Under the pieces are notes generated by a model, which saw nothing but the letters and a program-made list of their open reading frames with translations, had not been told where the DNA came from and did no database searches. Below are positions 11,045 to 20,591 of a stretch of 64,000 nucleotides of DNA, in pieces. How positions within the stretch are numbered: the first letter of the stretch is position 1; each line of letters starts with the position of its first letter. Made by a program: the position numbers and the translations under genes. Source of the DNA: Apirhabdus apintestini (GTDB lineage Bacteria; Pseudomonadota; Gammaproteobacteria; Enterobacterales; Enterobacteriaceae); the NCBI GenBank assembly GCA_033977085.1, contig CP138906.1, positions 930,001-994,000 on the forward strand, given 5' to 3'.

Positions 11045-11395
11045 TTTGCGCGTTCCCGAGAAGCGCGCGCAGCCATTTACTCTACCGGGCGGCGTTATGT
11101 TTATTAGAACAGGGCGGCAGTGTGAGCATCTCTGCACCGGGAACTTCATTACATGTGTTTTTTCACGTATTTATCGGCAGGCAGGGATTGTGGATTTACG
11201 CGCTTCCTGCAAGCGCGCGAATTCATATTTTACTGCCAGTTCACCGGCAAAATGTAATGACCAGTGCAGCGCATCGCTCTGATTTACCCTGCTGCGCGAT
11301 GATACCCGCCGTGATTTTCGCAGCGGGTACGGTGGTTTTCATTTCAGTCGCCACTCGGCTCTCGGTCGATTAAGGTTGAAAATTATCTTTTCCGG
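11045..11395. other. Intergenic gap between hda and yfgD
   Basis: About 350 bases between the converging hda and yfgD genes. I see no conserved protein, RNA gene or strong terminator; the short open frames present have no recognisable sequence. Confidence 0.5.
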
Positions 11396-11754
11396 TTAAG
11401 CCACTATCTCCAGCACATTTTCCGGCGGCCGCCCGATGCGTGCGCCAGCATCAGTGACGACGATGGGGCGCTCAATAAGCTTCGGATGGGTGACCATTGC
11501 TACTATTAATGCCTCTTCATCAAGAGAGGTATTTTTTAGATTCAACTCGTTGTAAATATCTTCTTTCACGCGCATCAGTTCGCGAGCGCTGCGCATACCG
11601 AGCTGCGTCAGCAACGTTTTGATCGTTGCAGCATCGGGGGCGTTTCCAAATACAAAATGACCCGAGGTTCAATGCCGCGAGATTCCAGCAGCGAGAGCGT
11701 TTCACGGCTTTTGGAGCAGCGGGGGTTATGGTAAATGGTCACTAAAGGGGGCAT
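11396..11754 (-). pseudogene. yfgD: ArsC-family thioredoxin-fold protein YfgD, one frameshift
   Basis: Arsenate-reductase-like protein of the ArsC/Spx family with unproven physiological role. It starts MPPLVTIYHNPRCSKSRET, with the active-site Cys in the CSKSR motif, and ends with ERPIVVTDAGARIGRPPE, the conserved anion-pocket segment of the family. The frame is lost near 11640 (LETPP then MLTQLGMRSARELMRVKED in another frame). Restored length is about 119 residues, equal to E. coli YfgD. It is downstream of and co-directional with bepA, as in E. coli. Confidence 0.82.
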
Positions 11755-11766
11755 AGGGATTCCTTG

Positions 11767-13228
11767 TTACATTTTTTGATATTGGCGATAGCGCTGTTGC
11801 ATTAGGCGTAGCTGATCGATGCGCGCGTCGTAGCGCGCCTGTTGCAAACTGCCGGTTTTTGTTTGCGCGCTGGCGCGGCTTAATAAACTTATCGACTGAT
11901 CCAGCCGCCCCTGCAGGGCCATAAGCTCTGCCCGTGCGGCTAATTCCCGGTCGGGATGATTGAGTGCGCTTTCCGCCTGGGCTAATAAATCCCAGCCGTT
12001 AGTATCGTCAGGGTGGGCGAAGGTATAGCGATTAAGTAGCGCGGCCGCAGGCGCCGGCTGCTTATTTTGTACATAAGCATTGGCCAGGTTGAGCTGCAGC
12101 ACCGGGCTATTTGCCAGCCCTGGGGCTTTTTGCAGGCGGGTGACAGCGGCGGCTGCGCTATGTCGGCCGAGATCGATATCGGTTGCCAAATCCAGAAACC
12201 AGGGGTTATCCGGCTGGGCGCTCAATAGCGGCAGCAAAAACGCTGGGCCTCAACAAAGTCATTGCTTTCCATTGCTTTTAGCGCTCTGCCATAGCGGGCC
12301 GCCTGCTGTTGCTGTGCGTCTCCTTTATCCAGCGCATCCAGTAATTCATCCGTGAGCCGATTACTGCCATCGCCATACATCCCAAGAATGCGCACCTTTG
12401 CCATATAAAAGTTGACGGAGGAGCGCGCAACAGTGGCGGGCATTTGATTCGCCCGGTTGCGAGCGTCTGAAAGCCGGCTTTCCGGCAGTGGGTGGGTCAG
12501 GAGGATCTCCGGCGGGCGCGTTGAGTAGCGCGCCTGATCGAGAAGTTTATCCAGAAAAGTGGGCATGGCCTGAGGATCGAACCCGGCGCGCTGTAAAACC
12601 TGAATGCCAATACGATCGGCCTCCTGCTCGTTTTGCTGGGTAAAACTGATCATACCCTGCCGTGATCCGGCAAGTGTAACGGTCATTGCCGCCATCCCGG
12701 CCTGCGGGCTGGCCATTGCCAACAGAATCGATCCTAAAGCGCCCACCCAGGTAAGCGGCGCATTGCGCTTTGATCTTCCATCGCCCGCGCCAGATGGCGC
12801 TGGGTAACGTGGGAGATTTCGTGCGCCATGACCGATGCAAGCTGGCTTTCATTATCGGCATAGCGAAATAATGCGGAATGGAGTACGACATGCCCGCCAA
12901 AGAATGCGAAGGCGTTAATTTCATCATTATTAATCAGGTGAAAATAGAAGGGCGTGCGCACCGAATTCGCGTGCGACACTAGCCGCATGCCCAGCGAGTT
13001 AATATATTCATCAAGCAGCGGGTCATTAATGAGCGGGGCACTGCCGCGAAGCTGGCGAATATAAAAATCGCCCATTTGCTTTTCCTGCGCGATGGAAAGC
13101 GTGCTGCCCGCAGAAGTCCCCATATCCGGGAGACCATCGGCGCTATCGGCAAAGACAGGCAGAGACTGGCCCGCCAGCAGAGCTGTAATCAGAGAGACAA
13201 CCAGCGCTTTCTTCAACGGCCTGAACAT
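11767..13228 (-). pseudogene. bepA: Periplasmic chaperone/metalloprotease BepA (YfgC), two frameshifts
   Basis: M48-family zinc protease with TPR repeats that helps assemble or degrade outer-membrane proteins such as LptD at the BAM complex. The start at 13228 (MFRPLKKALVVSLITALLAGQ, then a FADS cleavage region) gives a clear signal peptide; the frame is open further upstream but that part is not family sequence. The zinc motif MAHEISHVTQRH and the distal Glu helix FTQQNEQEADRIGIQVL are present, followed by the TPR half. Breaks are near 12740 (after MEDQ, before WVGALGSILL) and near 12235 (T-run, before PLLSAQPDNPWFLDL). Restored length is about 487 residues. Confidence 0.9.
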
Positions 13229-13425
13229 AACGTCTGATCCTGTTTTGTAAGGTATGGTCTTATGACATGCTGAAGGGATAAGGGTTCGATGCCCCAATCC
13301 GGTAAAGGTTTGAGTCTTCGTGAATGCCATAGTACCCCGTATACTGTGAAAAAACGAAGAGTCAGGAAAGACTATTCGTTACAATTCCGCGCATTACACT
13401 GCCGTCGACTTTCCGGGAAATAAAT

Positions 13426-14506
13426 ATGCTTGAACTCTTATTACAGTGGTATCGCCGCCGTTTCAGCGATCCGGAAGCGATAGCGCTACTGGTTATTTTA
13501 ATTTTTGGATGCAGTCTCCTCTATTTTTTTCTGGCCTGCTGGCGCCTCTGCTGGTAGCGCTGGTCCTTGCTTACCTTCTGGAGTGGCCAACGGCCCGGCT
13601 TGAACGTATCGGCTGTTCGCGAAGCGCCGCGACTGGCATTGTGCTGGTGCTGTTTATCGGCGTGGTATTGCTAATGACACTGGTGGTGGCGCCGGTAGCC
13701 TGGCAACAGAGCATTTTTTAGTGCGCGATATGCCGACCATGTTTAATAAGCTGGTTGATTTTTCCGCTACGCTGCCCCGGCGTTACCCGGCGCTGGTGGA
13801 TGCGGGCATTATTGATGCAATGGCAGAGAATTTACGCGCGCGTTTGTCCACGCTCGGTGAGTCTGTGGTTAAGTTCTCGCTGGCGTCACTGGTTGGCTTA
13901 TTAACGCTCGCCGTGTATCTGATTCTGGTGCCGCTGATGGTCTTTTTCCTGGTAAAAGATAAAGAACAAATGCTCAACGCGGTGCGGCGCGTACTGCCGC
14001 GCAATCGCGGGCTGGCCGGCCAGGTGTGGGTGGAAATGAACCAGCAAATCACCAATTATATTCGCGGTAAGGCGATGGAAATGGTGATTGTCGGCATCGC
14101 GACCTACATTGGCTTTATTGCTACCGGGTTGAATTATTCGCTATTACTGGCGGTTTTGGTCGGGCTGTCCGTATTAATTCCTTACATCGGTGCTTTTGCC
14201 GTTACGCTACCGGTGACTGGCGTTGCGCTGTACCAATTTGGCATTGGGGCGGAGTTCTGGACCTGTTTTAGCGTCTATCTGGTAATTCAGGCGCTGGACG
14301 GTAATTTACTGGTGCCGGTACTGTTTTCGGAGGCCGTAAATTTGCATCCACTGGTGATTATTTTATCCGTGGTGATATTTGGCGGTCTGTGGGGGTTTTG
14401 GGGCGTCTTTTTCGCGATTCCACTGGCGACATTAATTAAAGCTGTGGTGCGCGCGTGGCCGGACACGCTGTCAGGCGAACCAATTGACGTTGAGCAGGTG
14501 CCATAA
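13426..14506 (+). pseudogene. perM: AI-2E-type inner-membrane transporter PerM, two frameshifts
   Basis: Predicted permease of the PF01594 family (AI-2 exporter family); the substrate of PerM is not known. Eight membrane segments are expected. The ATG at 13426 reads MLELLLQWYRRRFSDPEAIALL. The frame slips in the T-run at 13524-13530 and resumes as FSGLLAPLLVALVLAYLLEWP. It slips again near 13718, where a TAG is met within what should be SIFLVRDMPTMFNKL. The rest, 13721-14506, is open and contains the family segment LVPLMVFFLVKDKEQMLNAVRRVLPR and FGGLWGFWGVFFAIPLATLIKA. It is divergent from bepA and adjacent to it as in E. coli. Confidence 0.88.
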
Positions 14507-14700
14507 GCGGCGTTTTGCGGAATAACAAAGCGGCTTCATGATGAGTGAGAATTGACGCGTTAGATATTGACTGACGGCGGTATTGGTTTCGCCCGTCAGA
14601 GGCGGCCTGCCGGCGAGCCGTTAAATTAAAATCCAAAGAATATAAGGCAGAGCCAAAGCGCATTGGTGATAACTTCCGCCTGACGCGGCTTTTGACGGGC

Positions 14701-14729
14701 AAAAAATAAGCCGGACGCGTTGCCGGCTT
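14701..14729 (-). terminator. Terminator downstream of bcp
   Basis: On the minus strand, AAGCCGG, an 8-base loop, then CCGGCTT followed by ATTTTTT. A classical rho-independent terminator 20 bases beyond the bcp stop. Confidence 0.8.
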
Positions 14730-14748
14730 ATCGCAGTCGCCGTGAGCG

Positions 14749-15225
14749 TCAGGCCGCGTGATTTTTCAGCCAGTCCAACACGATATCGTGGTGGTTACTG
14801 GTTTTAAAATCGTTAAAAACGTGTTCAATCACGCCGTTGCCGTCAATCAGAAAACTAATACGGTGAATGCCGTCGTAGGTTTTCCCCATAAACGTTTTTT
14901 CGCCCCAAATTCCAAACTGCTCGCACACCTTGTGATCCTCATCAGAAAGCAGAGTGAAATTCAGCAGTTCTTTATCAGCGAAGCGTGAGAGCTTTTCCGG
15001 TTTATCCGTGCTGATGCCAAGAACTTCTACGCCATATTTTTTCAAATAGTCCATATTATCGCGCAGGCCGCAGGCCTGGACGGTACAGCCCGGCGTCATT
15101 GCTTTAGGATAAAAATAGACCAGCACGCGCTGCCCCTGAAAATCGGTTAAATTGACCTGCTCGCCATCCTGATCGGGCAGGCTGAATTTCGGGGCAATAT
15201 CGCCAGCGTTCAGTGGATTCATCAC
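14749..15225 (-). CDS. bcp: Thioredoxin-dependent thiol peroxidase Bcp
   Basis: Atypical peroxiredoxin reducing hydroperoxides. An intact 158 codons; the second Met is probably the real start (E. coli has 156 residues). The peroxidatic Cys lies in YFYPKAMTPGCTVQACGLRD, with the nearby second Cys of the bcp family also present. The C-terminal KTYDGIHRISFLID matches the family. It lies directly downstream of gcvR, as in E. coli, and is followed by a clear terminator. Confidence 0.95.
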   Translation of the reverse strand: MMNPLNAGDIAPKFSLPDQDGEQVNLTDFQGQRVLVYFYPKAMTPGCTVQACGLRDNMDYLKKYGVEVLGISTDKPEKLSRFADKELLNFTLLSDEDHKVCEQFGIWGEKTFMGKTYDGIHRISFLIDGNGVIEHVFNDFKTSNHHDIVLDWLKNHAA

Positions 15226-15243
15226 AACTCTCCATCTCTGTCT

Positions 15244-15811
15244 TCATGTATTTTGCTGTGGGTAACTGATAACGCTAATAGTGCCTTGCGCATCGAGTTC
15301 TGTACATAGCGTTCTGAAGGCGCGCTCGATGTTTGTCGCATTAGGCAGGGCCGGAGCGTGCGCGGCAATTTGGATGTATAAACGTGGAACTGCGCTTTGG
15401 CCCGCGTCTTCCGCGGGATGCGTGCGTGAAATCGAGCTCAGCGATGTTCATATGATGCGTATCAAACAGATCGGTAAACCGCTCGATAAGATGTGGCGAG
15501 TCGGCGACTTCAACCTGAACGCGCACCGTAGCGGGTGCCGAAGGGCGCGCGTGTCCTGCCGTGCGCTTCATCACTATCAGTAAATCTAATTCTGCGCCTT
15601 TGAGGGGCAGCGTGGACTCAATTTGAGCAATCGCATTCCAGCTCCCGGAAAGCAGCATAATAAATGTGAATTCATCGCCCAGCATGGCCAGTCGGCTGTC
15701 TTCGATATTACAGCCGCAGCCGCTGACGTGACGAGTTATTGCATTGACGATACCCGGACGATCGACGCCAAGTGCGGTAATAACGAGATAATGTTGAGAT
15801 GACGCAGACAA
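15244..15811 (-). pseudogene. gcvR: Glycine cleavage system repressor GcvR, one frameshift
   Basis: Two-ACT-domain protein that binds GcvA and represses gcvTHP when glycine is low. The first ACT domain is intact (SSQHYLVITALGVDRPGIVNAITRHVS; CNIEDSRLAMLGDEFTFIMLL). The second starts VQVEVADSPHLIERFTDLFDTHHMNIAEL. The frame is then lost near 15435; read one base over, ISRTHPAEDAGQ and a family-like tail ending CTELDAQGTISVISYPQQNT run to the stop at 15244-15246. Restored length is close to the 190-residue family. Divergent from dapA. Confidence 0.86.
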
Positions 15812-15955
15812 ACCTTAGCTTCCTGTAGCAATAACGTAATCATTAGGAAAACATAAAAAAACGCGCATACAACCGCACTCAGTATCCCGTTTGCTTGCTT
15901 TTGAGGCGGCACCAAACGTACCATTGGTACCACTTGTTTTCACAGGGGATGCACC

Positions 15956-16834
15956 ATGTTCACGGGAAGTATTGTTGCGCTGATAACGCCGATGGATGCA
16001 AAGGGAAATATCTGCCGCACCAGCCTGAAAAAACTGGTTGATTATCACGTGGCGAGCGGCACCGCCGCGCTGGTTTCTGTCGGCACTACCGGTGAATCGG
16101 CCACACTGAGTCATAATGAGCACGTTGATGTTGTCAAAATGACGCTTGAGCTGGCTGACGGCCGCATTCCGGTTATCGCGGGAACCGGCGCGAACGCCAC
16201 GTCAGAAGCCATCTCTCTGACGCAGTGTTTTTCCGACAGCGGCGTTGCAGGCTGCCTGACGGTGGTGCCTTATTATAATCGCCCCACGCAGGAAGGTATT
16301 TACCAGCATTTTAAAGCGATTGCTCAGAGCACCGATTTACCGCAGATCCTGTATAATGTACCGTCGCGCACCGGCTGCGATATGCAGCCTGAAACGGTGG
16401 GCCGCCTGGCGCAGCTTGAAAATATTGTTGGCGTTAAAGAAGCCAGCGGCGATCTGACCCGCGTCAGCCGGATTCAGGCGCTAACCGCGGATGATTTTAT
16501 TTTACTTAGTGGCAATGACGATAGCGCGCTGGATTTTATGCGCCTTGGCGGCCACGGCGTTATTTCAGTTACGGCGAACGTTGCAGCGCGTGATATGGCG
16601 CAAATGTGTAAACTGGCAGCAGCGGGAGACATTGCCGGTGCGCAGGCCATCAATCAGCGCCTGATGCCGCTGCATATAAACTTATTTATCGAGCCTAATC
16701 CGTCACCGGTGAAGTGGGCTTGTGAAAAACTGGGTCTGGCAGCAACCGGCGGGCTTCGCCTGCCGATGATGCCGTTGACTGATACCGGACGTCAGGTTGT
16801 ACTTAGCGCCATGACGCATGCCGGTTTGCTATAA
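15956..16834 (+). CDS. dapA: 4-hydroxy-tetrahydrodipicolinate synthase DapA
   Basis: Condenses pyruvate with aspartate semialdehyde at the first committed step of lysine and diaminopimelate synthesis. Exactly the E. coli length of 292 residues and intact. The TTGESATLSH loop, the Tyr of VVPYYNRPTQEG, the Tyr of YNVPSRTGCD, and the Schiff-base Lys in GVKEASGDL are all present. It is followed 16 bases later by bamC, the conserved dapA-bamC pair. Confidence 0.97.
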   Translation: MFTGSIVALITPMDAKGNICRTSLKKLVDYHVASGTAALVSVGTTGESATLSHNEHVDVVKMTLELADGRIPVIAGTGANATSEAISLTQCFSDSGVAGCLTVVPYYNRPTQEGIYQHFKAIAQSTDLPQILYNVPSRTGCDMQPETVGRLAQLENIVGVKEASGDLTRVSRIQALTADDFILLSGNDDSALDFMRLGGHGVISVTANVAARDMAQMCKLAAAGDIAGAQAINQRLMPLHINLFIEPNPSPVKWACEKLGLAATGGLRLPMMPLTDTGRQVVLSAMTHAGLL

Positions 16835-16850
16835 CGTTTAGGGAGATTGA

Positions 16851-17882
16851 ATGGCTTACTCAGTTCAGAAGTCAACGGTAGCAAAATTGGTAGGCGTCTC
16901 GCTTATCATGCTGCTGGCGGCGTGTAGTTCCGATTCACGCTATAAGCGCCAGGTCAGCGGCGATGAGTCCTATCTGGAAGCGGCCCCGTTGTCAGATCTG
17001 CACGCCCCGGCGGGCATGATTCTGCCGATTGAAAATGGTCAGTATGAGGTGCCTGCGCCGCGCGGCGGCGGAGCCTTGGGCAAAAAGCTGGATATTCGCC
17101 CGCCGGCGCGGCCGCTGGCGCTGGTTAGCGGCGCACGCACGCAGTTTACCGGCGATACGGCGACGATGCTTCTTGATAGCGGCAGCACTGCGTCCTTATG
17201 GCCGCGCGTAGTCAGCGTTATGCAGCAGAAAAACTATTCTATCCTGAAGCGCGAAGACGGCAGCCAGACGCTGACCACCGACTGGGTGCAGTGGCAGCGC
17301 GCAGACGAGGATGAACAATATCGCGGGCGCTATCAGGTTGGGGTTCAACAGCAGGGCTATCAGCAGGCGTTAACCGTGAAGCTGCTGGGGCTGGAGCAGG
17401 CCGGGAAACCTGTCGCAGATGCCGCTTCTATGCAGCGCTACAGTACGCAAATGTTGAATGCGATTGCCGCAGGTTTAGATAGCAGCCTGAGCGCGGGTAG
17501 CAGCAAAAATGCCGCCTCTGCGAGCGCTATTGACGTTCAAAGCGGCGCCGATGATACCGGGCTGCCGGTGCTGGTGGTGCGGGCACCGTTTAATACGGTG
17601 TGGAGCCGCCTTCCTTCGGTGCTGGAAAAAGTCGGTATGAAGGTGAGCGATAGCACGCGTTCAGAAGGCAGTCTGGCAGTGAGTTATTCTCCACTGTCAG
17701 ACAGCGAGTGGCACGAACTGGGGGCGCGCGATCCGGGGCTTGCCAGCGGCGATTATAAAGTACAGGTCGGCGATTTAGATAACCGCAGTAGCCTGCAGTT
17801 TATTGATCCGAAAGGCCATACGCTGACCCAGTCGCAAAATGATGCGCTGGTCGCGGTGTTCCAGGCCGCGTTCAGTAAATAG
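16851..17882 (+). CDS. bamC: Outer-membrane assembly lipoprotein BamC
   Basis: Accessory lipoprotein of the BAM beta-barrel assembly complex. The lipoprotein signal peptide ends in the lipobox LLAAC around residues 21-25, giving an N-acylated Cys. Next comes the unstructured N-terminal segment that contacts BamD (RYKRQVSGDESYLEAAPL), then two helix-grip domains. The C-terminus TLTQSQNDALVAVFQAAFSK is identical in style to E. coli. 343 residues, intact. Confidence 0.95.
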   Translation: MAYSVQKSTVAKLVGVSLIMLLAACSSDSRYKRQVSGDESYLEAAPLSDLHAPAGMILPIENGQYEVPAPRGGGALGKKLDIRPPARPLALVSGARTQFTGDTATMLLDSGSTASLWPRVVSVMQQKNYSILKREDGSQTLTTDWVQWQRADEDEQYRGRYQVGVQQQGYQQALTVKLLGLEQAGKPVADAASMQRYSTQMLNAIAAGLDSSLSAGSSKNAASASAIDVQSGADDTGLPVLVVRAPFNTVWSRLPSVLEKVGMKVSDSTRSEGSLAVSYSPLSDSEWHELGARDPGLASGDYKVQVGDLDNRSSLQFIDPKGHTLTQSQNDALVAVFQAAFSK

Positions 17883-17886
17883 CTAA

Positions 17887-17911
17887 GAGGCCGACGAAAG
17901 TCGGCTTTTTA
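17887..17911 (+). terminator. Terminator after bamC
   Basis: GCCGAC, GAAA tetraloop, GTCGGC, then TTTTT, starting a few bases after the bamC stop codon. A strong intrinsic terminator. Confidence 0.9.
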
Positions 17912-18377
17912 TTGCTCTCAAAAACTATTTCCCGGGAGCGCGGCAGCGCCGGTTTAGGCTCCGCCTTGTTAGCGCCGCTGATTAACGCTGATGCGTTAGG
18001 GTATTAACTAGGTGCTACAGGAGGCAGGCCAGTGCCGTTTCTTGTATTGCCGGTGGCAGCTTGGCCCCTGTGAACACGGCGATAACTGCCGCTTATTTCG
18101 CCCAATGAATAGCGTATGAAACCGGGCGGCCCCTGAGCGGGATTTCAGTCATTCTGGTGCGCCATCTCCGGTGACATCATTACGCTAAGGCATCAGGCGG
18201 AAGATAAGGTTAGACGAAAACGGCTCTTCTACGACGAAGGCCACTGGCTATTTTGGGTTGCTGGGAACAGGCGTCTGCGATACATCACGCCCGTTGCCAT
18301 AGGAGCGCTTCGTCGTTAAGGCTGATTGATGCATATTCACCTTCAGACCGTGTAAACGGCCTATAACCCAGGAGTAT
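17912..18377. other. Long bamC-purC spacer
   Basis: About 465 bases, roughly twice what I expect between these genes in E. coli. I find no conserved reading frame and no clear PurR box. It must contain the purC promoter but I could not place it. Confidence 0.5.
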
Positions 18378-18383
18378 ATGAGG

Positions 18384-19097
18384 ATGCAAAAGCAGGCTGA
18401 GTTGTATCGTGGTAAAGCGAAAACCGTCTACAGCACTGAAGATGATGCTTTGCTGGTGCTTGAGTTTCGGGATGATACGTCAGCGGGAGACGGGGCGCGT
18501 ATTGCCCAGTTCGAGCGCAAAGGTAAGGTTAATAACCGCTTTAATTATTTCATTATGCGCAAGCTGGAAGAGGCCGGAATTCCGACCCAAATGGAAGCGC
18601 TGCTATCGGATACGGAATCGCTGGTGAAAAAGCTCGATATGGTGCCAGTGGAATGTGTGGTTCGCAACCGCGCCGCAGGCTCGCTGGTGAAACGCCTGGG
18701 CGTAGAAGAGGGGCTGGTGCTCGACCCACCGCTGTTCGATCTATTCCTGAAAAATGACGCGATGCACGATCCGATGATTAATGAATCCTATTGCGAAACC
18801 TTCGGTTGGGTGAGCCGTGAGCACCTGGCACAAATGAAAACATTGACCTATCGGGCAAACGCGGTACTGACAACGCTTTTTGATAACGCAGGATTGATTC
18901 TGGTGGATTTTAAGCTTGAGTTCGGACTGTTTAACGGTGAAGTCCTGTTGGGTGACGAGTTCTCTCCGGACGGCGCGCGGCTGTGGGATAAAGCGACGCT
19001 GAACAAACTGGATAAAGATCGCTTTCGTCAGGAAATGGGTGGCCTGATCGAAGCTTATGAAGAGGTTGCACACCGGCTGGGCGTTGATTTGTCCTAA
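18384..19097 (+). CDS. purC: SAICAR synthetase PurC
   Basis: ATP-dependent ligation of aspartate to CAIR in purine synthesis. From the ATG at 18384 the product is MQKQAELYRGKAKTVYSTED onward, 237 residues, the E. coli length. An in-frame ATG two codons earlier is too close to the AGGAG ribosome site (3 bases, against 9 for the chosen start). The motifs FRDDTSAGDGARI, VVRNRAAGSLVKRLG, DFKLEFGL and LGDEFSPDGARLWD are present. Intact. Confidence 0.96.
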   Translation: MQKQAELYRGKAKTVYSTEDDALLVLEFRDDTSAGDGARIAQFERKGKVNNRFNYFIMRKLEEAGIPTQMEALLSDTESLVKKLDMVPVECVVRNRAAGSLVKRLGVEEGLVLDPPLFDLFLKNDAMHDPMINESYCETFGWVSREHLAQMKTLTYRANAVLTTLFDNAGLILVDFKLEFGLFNGEVLLGDEFSPDGARLWDKATLNKLDKDRFRQEMGGLIEAYEEVAHRLGVDLS

Positions 19098-19701
19098 GTA
19101 CGCAATCGTTTCCGTACCCCGATGAGCGGTGAGAAACAAAAACACGGGCGGGCCGGTAGCCATTGCCGACCTGCAGTCACCCTCCTGTCGGGATAATACC
19201 GCGCCAGTACGGGCAGCGGCGGAATAGCCGCTATTGTCTCGCCGCTGTGTCAGAAGATGGCTGTAATGGTGGCTTCCCGCCGGCGCGGTGGCCGCGCTTT
19301 ATGCTGCAAACCGCGCAGTGGTGAAGACGCAGTTTTCCTGCAGCGGGCGCAGGTAGTGGCCGGTGGCTCAGGTTGTTATCTTTTACCATCGGCTATCGCT
19401 ACGCGAATAGCCGCTAGGGACGGGAATGTCTGTGGGCTAAACGGCGCTCATTAGTCCTTCAACTCAGCGTTATTGTTGAGTCTACAGGAATTGCTCATCG
19501 CAAGTTTCACCACCTTATTTTTTCTGTGAACGCTTTCTTATGGTAATCCGCGCCGGAACCACCTACGATCTGTGCTATCTCTCCGCTATTTTCATTCGCT
19601 AAAATAGCCGCAGCGACGGTTATCTCGCGTGGATGAGCCACGGTTGCACCGATGTGGCGGCGGTAGAACATCCGTAAAACATGATTAAAAGGAAGCTGGT
19701 T
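19098..19701. other. Long purC-ypfJ spacer
   Basis: About 600 bases without a recognisable gene on either strand. A small inverted repeat (AGCGGC/GCCGCT) occurs near 19215. The ypfJ ribosome site AAGGAAGC lies at its end. Nothing else is supported. Confidence 0.5.
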
Positions 19702-20585
19702 ATGCGTTGGCAAGGGCGTCGTGAAAGTGACAACGTTGAAGATCGTCGTGGCGATAATGCGGGCGGCGGTATGCCGGGGATGTCTGGCGGAGGCGGCGGC
19801 TTTCGCATTCCCAGAGGAAAAGGCGGTTTGGTGATTCTGGTGATTGTACTGGTGGCTGGCTATTATGGCTACGATCTCACGCCGTTATTAAACGGCGGCG
19901 GGCAGCCCCTGAGCCAGCAGCAGAGCGCGCAAAATATCAGCCCTAATGAAGATGAGGCGGCAAAGTTTACCTCCGTCATTTTGGCTACGACCGAGGACAC
20001 CTGGTCACAGATCTTTCAGCAAATGGGTAAAACCTATCAGAAGCCAAAGCTTGTGATGTATCGCGGTGCGACCCGCACCGGTTGCGGCACCGGGCAGTCG
20101 GTAATGGGGCCGTTTTACTGCCCGGCGGACAGCACGGTTTATATCGATCTCTCATTTTATGACGAAATGAAAAGCAAACTTGGCGCGGACGGCGATTTTG
20201 CCCAGGGCTATGTGGTTGCTCATGAAGTGGGCCATCACGTTCAAAAACTGCTGGGGATCGAGCCGCGCGTGCGCCAGTTACAGCAAAATGCGTCTCAGAA
20301 GCAGGTTAACCAGCTATCGGTTCGCCTGGAACTTCAGGCGGACTGTTTTGCCGGCGTGTGGGGCCACGCGATGCAAAAGCAAGATGTTCTGGATACGGGC
20401 GATTTACAGGAAGCGCTGAATGCGGCCGAAGCCATTGGCGACGATCGCCTGCAGCAGCAAAGCCAGGGCGCGTGGTGCCAGACAGCTTTACGCACGGTAC
20501 TTCTGAGCAGCGCTATTCCTGGTTTAAACGCGGTTTTGACAGCGGTAACCCGTCCCAGTGCGATACCTTTGACGGAAAACTCTAA
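19702..20585 (+). pseudogene. ypfJ: Predicted zinc metallopeptidase YpfJ, one frameshift near the C-terminus
   Basis: Neutral zinc metallopeptidase family protein (UPF0391/YpfJ-like, PF04228); the substrate is unknown. The start MRWQGRRESDNVEDRRGD follows the ribosome site. A Gly-rich linker and one membrane segment (GGLVILVIVLVAGYYGYDL) precede the catalytic domain with the zinc motif AHEVGHHVQ and the downstream LELQADCFAGVWGH. The frame is lost near 20468, where one C is missing after SQG; in the restored frame VVPDSFTHGTSEQRYSWFKRG leads to the stop at 20583-20585. About 294 residues if restored, close to the family. Confidence 0.85.
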
Positions 20586-20591
20586 CGACCT

